A stretch of DNA of 64,000 nucleotides from Rhizobium oryzihabitans (lineage in GTDB: Bacteria > Pseudomonadota > Alphaproteobacteria > Rhizobiales > Rhizobiaceae): contig NZ_CP048635.1 in NCBI RefSeq assembly GCF_010669145.1, positions 744,001-808,000 of the forward strand, read 5' to 3'. The notes beneath the pieces were generated by a model. It searched no databases. It was not told the DNA's origin and was given only the letters and a program-made list of their open reading frames with translations. Positions within the stretch are counted from its first letter, which is position 1. Every line of letters begins with the position of its first letter. A program made the translations under genes and the position numbers. Below are positions 59,802-64,000 of this stretch, one piece after another.

Positions 59802-60992
59802 TTAAGCGCCGGCCGTCTTCTGGCCACTGCTGCCAATCCACTTGTCGCGCTCCCGCCACAGGGCCGGCAGAGCCAGCAAGCCGATTGCAGTGAAGGCGAT
59901 CAGTGTCTTGCTGACCTGCGACAGTTCGGCCGTACGGCCGTCCAGATAATAGACGCCATAGACAATGGCCACGTGCCAGACATAGACCTGAAGCGAATGG
60001 CGGCCGAGGAGCTGCAGGAACTTCAGCGACAGCACCCAGATCACACCCTCGGCAATCGAGCGCACGATCGGGCGGTGATGCTTCGGACCGGCGATCACCA
60101 GCCAGGTCAAACCGACGCCGACAGCAAGGAAGTTGATGAGGTAGACCGGTCCGAAATCGGCGCGGATTTCCATGGTGGAAAACTTGCCCATCACGAATTC
60201 CGGCATCAGGCCCCAGGCGGTTGCGATGCGCAGCGGCATGAAAAACAGGCAGATGAGAAGTGCCGCCTTCGGAAGCCATGTTTGCTGCGGCGAGAAGATC
60301 GCCTTCCACGGAATGCGGTTCTGCGCCGTCATCGCGCCCAGCACGAGCGCAGAATAGAACACCAGCTGCCAGCCCAGCAGGTTGAAGCTGACACGGATGC
60401 CCTGCTCGTCCGCACCCTTGACGAGTTCGTTGAGCGGCGTCGTCACGATCTGCTGGAGACCGAGCTGGCCGGCCATCCAGACCAGCAGCGAGCCAGCCAT
60501 GACATAGGCCCATTTACCGTCAAGGCACAGCTTAACGAGGATCGGTGCAAACAGCATGTAGACGATGTACTGCGGCAGAATATCCATGAAGGTCGGCTGG
60601 AAGAGGAATGTCGCAATCGCCGCCAGACGCAGCGGATCGTCAAACGAGGTCATCCCCAGCCAGTTGTACCAGATATAGGGCGCATGCGGGATAACCATGC
60701 GGAAGAACAACACGGCGATGACGAGACCCATCGCATAGCGATAGAGCTCCATCGCGCGGTTCCAGATCATCTGTTTGCCGGCGTCATAACCGTATTTCAT
60801 CATCTTGCGGGCATAGACCATGCCGATCAGCAGACCGGACAAAAAGACGAAACCCTGCGCATCTTCCACGAAGGCAAACTGGCGGTGATTGATTTCCACC
60901 AGCCAGAAGCCGCCGGCAAACACCAGATGGTTGATCAGCATGAAGACGAGGAAGTAACCACGCATCCCGTCGATCAGGTCAAAGCGTTTCAT
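59802..60992 (-). CDS. opgC: OpgC-type membrane acyltransferase
   Basis: 396 residues starting MKRFDLIDGMRGYFLVFMLI, a polytopic membrane protein with about ten helices, matching the OpgC family that adds succinyl groups to periplasmic cyclic/osmoregulated glucans. In Agrobacterium-like bacteria it acts on cyclic beta-glucan. The region 60993-61447 upstream holds no convincing gene on either strand. Confidence 0.9.
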   Translation of the reverse strand: MKRFDLIDGMRGYFLVFMLINHLVFAGGFWLVEINHRQFAFVEDAQGFVFLSGLLIGMVYARKMMKYGYDAGKQMIWNRAMELYRYAMGLVIAVLFFRMVIPHAPYIWYNWLGMTSFDDPLRLAAIATFLFQPTFMDILPQYIVYMLFAPILVKLCLDGKWAYVMAGSLLVWMAGQLGLQQIVTTPLNELVKGADEQGIRVSFNLLGWQLVFYSALVLGAMTAQNRIPWKAIFSPQQTWLPKAALLICLFFMPLRIATAWGLMPEFVMGKFSTMEIRADFGPVYLINFLAVGVGLTWLVIAGPKHHRPIVRSIAEGVIWVLSLKFLQLLGRHSLQVYVWHVAIVYGVYYLDGRTAELSQVSKTLIAFTAIGLLALPALWRERDKWIGSSGQKTAGA

Positions 60993-61443
60993 CTCGATAG
61001 CTCTCCGTTCTCACAGGGCCTGCGTTACCCAGCCACCCAGCCCGGCTTGCGGGAGGCGGGCCGGGAATTGGATTGTCAACGCTGATTTGCGCCTGAGGTT
61101 CCCTTTCCAAAGCGGTTTAGAACCGGCGCGAAAAGTAACATTGACGTGTAGGCGTTCTGGTTAGGATGTGGGGACTGAATGGCGGATGAATGAAAAAGGG
61201 CGATTCCGTGGAGCAAATGAGCTATGCGCCGGCGCCACACCTCGACGGAGAGGGCGCAAACCCTTGCATGGCAGGGGGAAGCGGATATCGCGATCAAAAA
61301 GGCAATGTAGATATCACCCGTTAGATTTATCAGTCGTTTTTTTGAAAAGCTTTGCCCTTTCGCCGGCGTCGCTGAAGTACCGGCGGAATCAAAAAGAAGG
61401 CACGGCGAAAGATAGCGTCGCGTCATCGTAGATCACGACACGC
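60993..61443. other. Gap without a convincing gene
   Basis: About 450 bases between opgC and the Tim44 gene. It probably carries the opgC promoter. A 116-residue frame on the - strand lacks a binding site and natural composition. Confidence 0.5.
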
Positions 61444-61475
61444 AAAAGCCCGGAGGTTCGTAAAAACCTCCGGGC
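61444..61475 (-). terminator. Intrinsic terminator of the Tim44-domain gene
   Basis: GCCCGGAGGTT-TTTACG-AACCTCCGGGC on the - strand followed by TTTT, 29 bases after the stop. Confidence 0.85.
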
Positions 61476-61504
61476 CATTTATTCACAGAAGGCTATGTTT
61501 CGCC

Positions 61505-62581
61505 TCAGGCAGCGGCCTGAATTGCGGCGACCTGCCAGTTGTCGTTGCCGCCACGGCGGACGAAGGTCCACATCTCAACCGCTTCGGCAGGATGCTGGTC
61601 GTCACCTTCGATAACCTTGCCCGAGGTGCGGTCGCGCATAATGTCGATCGCGGAGTAGCGCATCGCAACCGTCGCGTAATCCTGGCCCTCTTCGTGCCAG
61701 GCTTCGGCGACATCGCCCTGCAGCAGCGTTATGTCACGCACTTCGTTTTTCACGCCGCTCGTGGCGTTGTCACTCAATTCCTCGGCGAGGTAGGACATGG
61801 CTTCCGGCGTCGTCAGCTTGCGCAACGTGCCGTAGTCTTCGGCCCCATAAGCCGACTGAACGTCTTCCAGCATTTTCTGGAAGGTTTCGAGATCTCCCTG
61901 GGTGATGCCGATCTCGTCACCTTCGGAAATGGCGTTCTCGTGCGCCACCGGCTTCGCCGTTGCGGCAGTGGCCGCGGCAGCCCCGCCCGCAGCACCGGCA
62001 AGCGCGCCGATCTTCGGAATCTTGAACGAAGACGCGGAAGGACCTGCCTGTGAGCCGCCATTAAAGGAAGAACCGGAATGATCCGTTCGCTGAGAGCCAC
62101 CGGCTGCACCATAAGCGGGCTGGCCCTGACGGCGCGATGCGAAGAAACGCATGGCGAGCATGACCAGACCACCGATAAGCAGTACCTGCAGCAGCATGCC
62201 GAAGAAACCGGCCATGCCGCCAAAACCGCCGCCCATCAGCATGCCGAACAGACCACCCATCAACAGGCCGCCCATCAGACCACCCATCATGCCGCCAAAC
62301 AGGCCACGATTTTGCTGTGGCGCCTGCGCGCCGGGGCGGGCCGGCTGAGCGGCGCTCGGTGCTGCCTGATTGGTATTGGGCGTCATGCTGCGGTTGATCG
62401 GCGCGGTCTGTCCGGGGGCCGTATTGGTTGCCGGCGGCGTGGAAAACGTCCTCGTGCCACGGCTGCCGAAACCGCCGCTTGCACGGCGTGCTTCCGCCAT
62501 GTCGACCGCTACGAAAGACACCGCGATACCAAGCGCGGCGACTGCGAACAAACCCTTGAAGCGCCGAAAGGCAGCAAACAT
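61505..62581 (-). CDS. Tim44-like domain membrane protein
   Basis: 358 residues. An N-terminal signal or anchor (about 8-26) is followed by a Thr/Pro/Ala/Gln-rich linker, a Gly/Met-rich membrane segment (FGGMMGGLMGGLLMGGLFGM) and a second helix (about 155-172). A C-terminal Tim44-like domain (about 235-358) has DLETFQKMLEDVQSAYGAED and AVEMWTFVRRGGNDNWQVAA. Such proteins are thought to bind or chaperone membrane proteins. AGGAG lies 6 bases upstream of ATG 62581. Confidence 0.88.
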   Translation of the reverse strand: MFAAFRRFKGLFAVAALGIAVSFVAVDMAEARRASGGFGSRGTRTFSTPPATNTAPGQTAPINRSMTPNTNQAAPSAAQPARPGAQAPQQNRGLFGGMMGGLMGGLLMGGLFGMLMGGGFGGMAGFFGMLLQVLLIGGLVMLAMRFFASRRQGQPAYGAAGGSQRTDHSGSSFNGGSQAGPSASSFKIPKIGALAGAAGGAAAATAATAKPVAHENAISEGDEIGITQGDLETFQKMLEDVQSAYGAEDYGTLRKLTTPEAMSYLAEELSDNATSGVKNEVRDITLLQGDVAEAWHEEGQDYATVAMRYSAIDIMRDRTSGKVIEGDDQHPAEAVEMWTFVRRGGNDNWQVAAIQAAA

Positions 62582-62741
62582 CACTATCTCCTGTTGGCCG
62601 CCCTCCCATGAGCGGCATGTCAGCAGGCGATATAGCAACTCATGATCATCATTTTTAGACCACACGGCTTAAATTTTTCGTGATATACAACCGAAGCGCG
62701 AGTACGGCGCAAATTGCGGTAAAATCGACAACTGGAAAAAC

Positions 62742-62775
62742 AAAAACCCGGCACAGGGTCTCCCCTGCACCGGGC
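62742..62775 (-). terminator. Intrinsic terminator of serA
   Basis: On the - strand CCCGGTGCAGGG-GAGA-CCCTGTGCCGGG is followed by TTTTTG. It lies about 30 bases after the stop. Confidence 0.85.
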
Positions 62776-62805
62776 CTTATTGTCCCCTTGGGAGGAACGA
62801 TAAGA

Positions 62806-64000
62806 TCAGTCGACGTTGAAAGTCAGCGGCTTGACCTGGCGGATCGCCGGGTTGGCGCGCAGCTTGTCCAGCACGGTTTCGGAAACCGGGCCATCGACAT
62901 AAAGAAGTGCGATGGCGTCGCCGCCTTCCTTTTCGCGGCCAAGCTGGAAGTTGGCGATGTTGACGCCAGCCTCGCCGAGCGTGGTGCCCATGAAGCCGAT
63001 CATGCCGGGAACGTCGGTGTTGGTGATGTAGATCATGTGCGATCCGACATCCGCATCCATGTTGATGTTCTTGATCTGGATGAAGCGCGGCTTGCCATCC
63101 GAGAACACCGTGCCGGCAACCGAGCGGATCTGGTTTTCCGTCTTGACCGTCAGCTTGATGTAACCGTCGTAAACGCCGGTCTTATCGCGCTTGACCTCGG
63201 AGAGGATGATGCCCTTTTCCTTGATCATCACAGGTGCGGAAACCATGTTCACATCCGCAACCTGGCTGCGGATCAGGCCGGCCAGCAACGCGCTGGTCAG
63301 CGCCTTGGTATTCATGTTGGCGGTTGCGCCATCATAAAGGATTTCGATTTCCTTGGTGGCGCTTTCCTGCACCTGGCCGACGAAGGAACCGAGAACATCC
63401 GCGAGACGAATGAACGGCTTCAGGCGCGGCGCTTCCTCGGCCGTGATCGACGGCATATTGATGGCGTTGGAGACGGCACCCTTGACGAGATAATCCGACA
63501 TCTGCTCGGCAACCTGAAGGGCGACGTTTTCCTGCGCTTCCGTGGTCGATGCGCCAAGATGCGGCGTGCAGACGACGTTCGGCAGGCCGAAAAGCGGGCT
63601 TTCGGTGGCGGGCTCGACTTCGAACACGTCAAAACCGGCGCCGGCGACATGGCCGGACTTGATAGCGTCGGCAAGGGCCGCTTCATCCACCAGACCGCCA
63701 CGGGCGCAGTTGACGATACGCACGCCCTTCTTGGTCTTCGCAAGGTTCTCTGCATTGAGAATGCCGCGCGTCTTGTCGGTCATCGGCACATGCAGGGTGA
63801 TGAAATCGGCCTGGGCTAGCAACTCGTCCAGCTCAACCTTGGTGACGCCCATTTCCTGCGCACGCTCGGGCGACAGGAAGGGGTCATAGGCCAGAACATG
63901 CATCTTGAGGCCGAGTGCACGCGAGCAGACGATGGAGCCGATATTGCCGGCACCGATGACGCCGAGCGTCTTGCCGGTGATTTCGACACCCATGAATTTC
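62806..64000 (-). CDS. serA: D-3-phosphoglycerate dehydrogenase SerA (partial, start outside window)
   Basis: First step of serine synthesis from 3-phosphoglycerate with NAD. The visible 398 residues include the Rossmann motif VIGAGNIGSIVCSRAL, the catalytic Arg in VNCARGGLVDE, and the His region CTPHLGASTTEAQ. The SerA intervening domain follows, then a C-terminal ACT domain (TDVPGMIGFMGTTLGEAGVN). The frame continues past the window edge, so about 135 N-terminal residues are missing. Confidence 0.95.
   Translation of the reverse strand, partial: KFMGVEITGKTLGVIGAGNIGSIVCSRALGLKMHVLAYDPFLSPERAQEMGVTKVELDELLAQADFITLHVPMTDKTRGILNAENLAKTKKGVRIVNCARGGLVDEAALADAIKSGHVAGAGFDVFEVEPATESPLFGLPNVVCTPHLGASTTEAQENVALQVAEQMSDYLVKGAVSNAINMPSITAEEAPRLKPFIRLADVLGSFVGQVQESATKEIEILYDGATANMNTKALTSALLAGLIRSQVADVNMVSAPVMIKEKGIILSEVKRDKTGVYDGYIKLTVKTENQIRSVAGTVFSDGKPRFIQIKNINMDADVGSHMIYITNTDVPGMIGFMGTTLGEAGVNIANFQLGREKEGGDAIALLYVDGPVSETVLDKLRANPAIRQVKPLTFNVD

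Noticed and set aside
61076..61426. A 116-codon frame between opgC and the Tim44 gene
   Set aside because: No ribosome binding site, composition unlike neighbouring genes, likely chance.

Overview
The window comes from an alphaproteobacterium of the Agrobacterium/Rhizobium type. This rests on the chromosomal genes at the right end (mnmA, an OpgC-type glucan modification gene, a Tim44-domain gene, serA, elongator tRNA-Met), the GC-rich coding style, and trb-type conjugation genes close to known rhizobial elements. About 57.3 kb of the 64 kb is the right-hand part of an integrative and conjugative element (ICE). Its right junction is a duplicated 3' portion of a tRNA-Gly(GCC) gene at 57310-57355, beside a tyrosine integrase. 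The intact tRNA and the left end lie outside the window.

Layout. 1-13.4 kb, mostly + strand, is cargo: an SH3 exported protein, a DUF3313 lipoprotein, a tripartite-type RND efflux cluster with two adaptors and a pump, a lipoprotein alpha/beta hydrolase, a phosphoketolase, a small membrane protein, a PAS-GGDEF diguanylate cyclase and a LysR regulator. 13.4-28.5 kb, - strand, is the mating machinery: DUF2274, trbI-G-F-L-K-J-E-D-C-B, a ribbon-helix-helix protein, traG, the DUF3363 relaxase and a lytic transglycosylase. A repeat-rich gap at 27.5-27.6 kb is the best oriT candidate. 28.5-33 kb holds DUF736, traF, DUF2840, an RHH protein, an orphan methyltransferase, parA, repA and an AlpA-like excisionase. 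33-34.7 kb holds a regulatory cassette: a DUF6499/DUF2285 gene split by a +1 frame change (FseA-like), a small DUF2285-like protein (QseM-like) and an Xre-type repressor (QseC-like). 34.9-57.1 kb is a leading-region-like block, all on the - strand: ssb, a Toprim protein, a very large methylase/helicase of the strawberry notch/DarB type, ArdB/KlcA, ArdC, a large ParB-like protein, many small conserved proteins, a PIN/HTH toxin-antitoxin pair and the integrase. 57.4-64 kb is chromosome.

How it fits together. The core gene order (trb, traG, relaxase, traF, parA, repA) matches the Tn4371-like and ICEMlSymR7A-like families. The regulatory cassette matches the R7A excision switch, in which a frameshifted activator turns on the excisionase and a small antiactivator blocks it. 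The leading-region genes could protect incoming single-stranded DNA (ssb, ArdB, ArdC, DarB-like). Many of them sit behind strongly structured, repeated inverted-repeat leaders that leave little room for an ordinary promoter. These leaders are the most unusual feature of the window. They may be single-strand promoters or RNA switches.

Several other genes (DUF3313, trbE, repA, the gene before ardB, an HNH gene) show single-base frame breaks, mostly in G/C runs. These are either real decay or sequencing errors and should be separated from the FseA-type frame change, which has a plausible slippery site.
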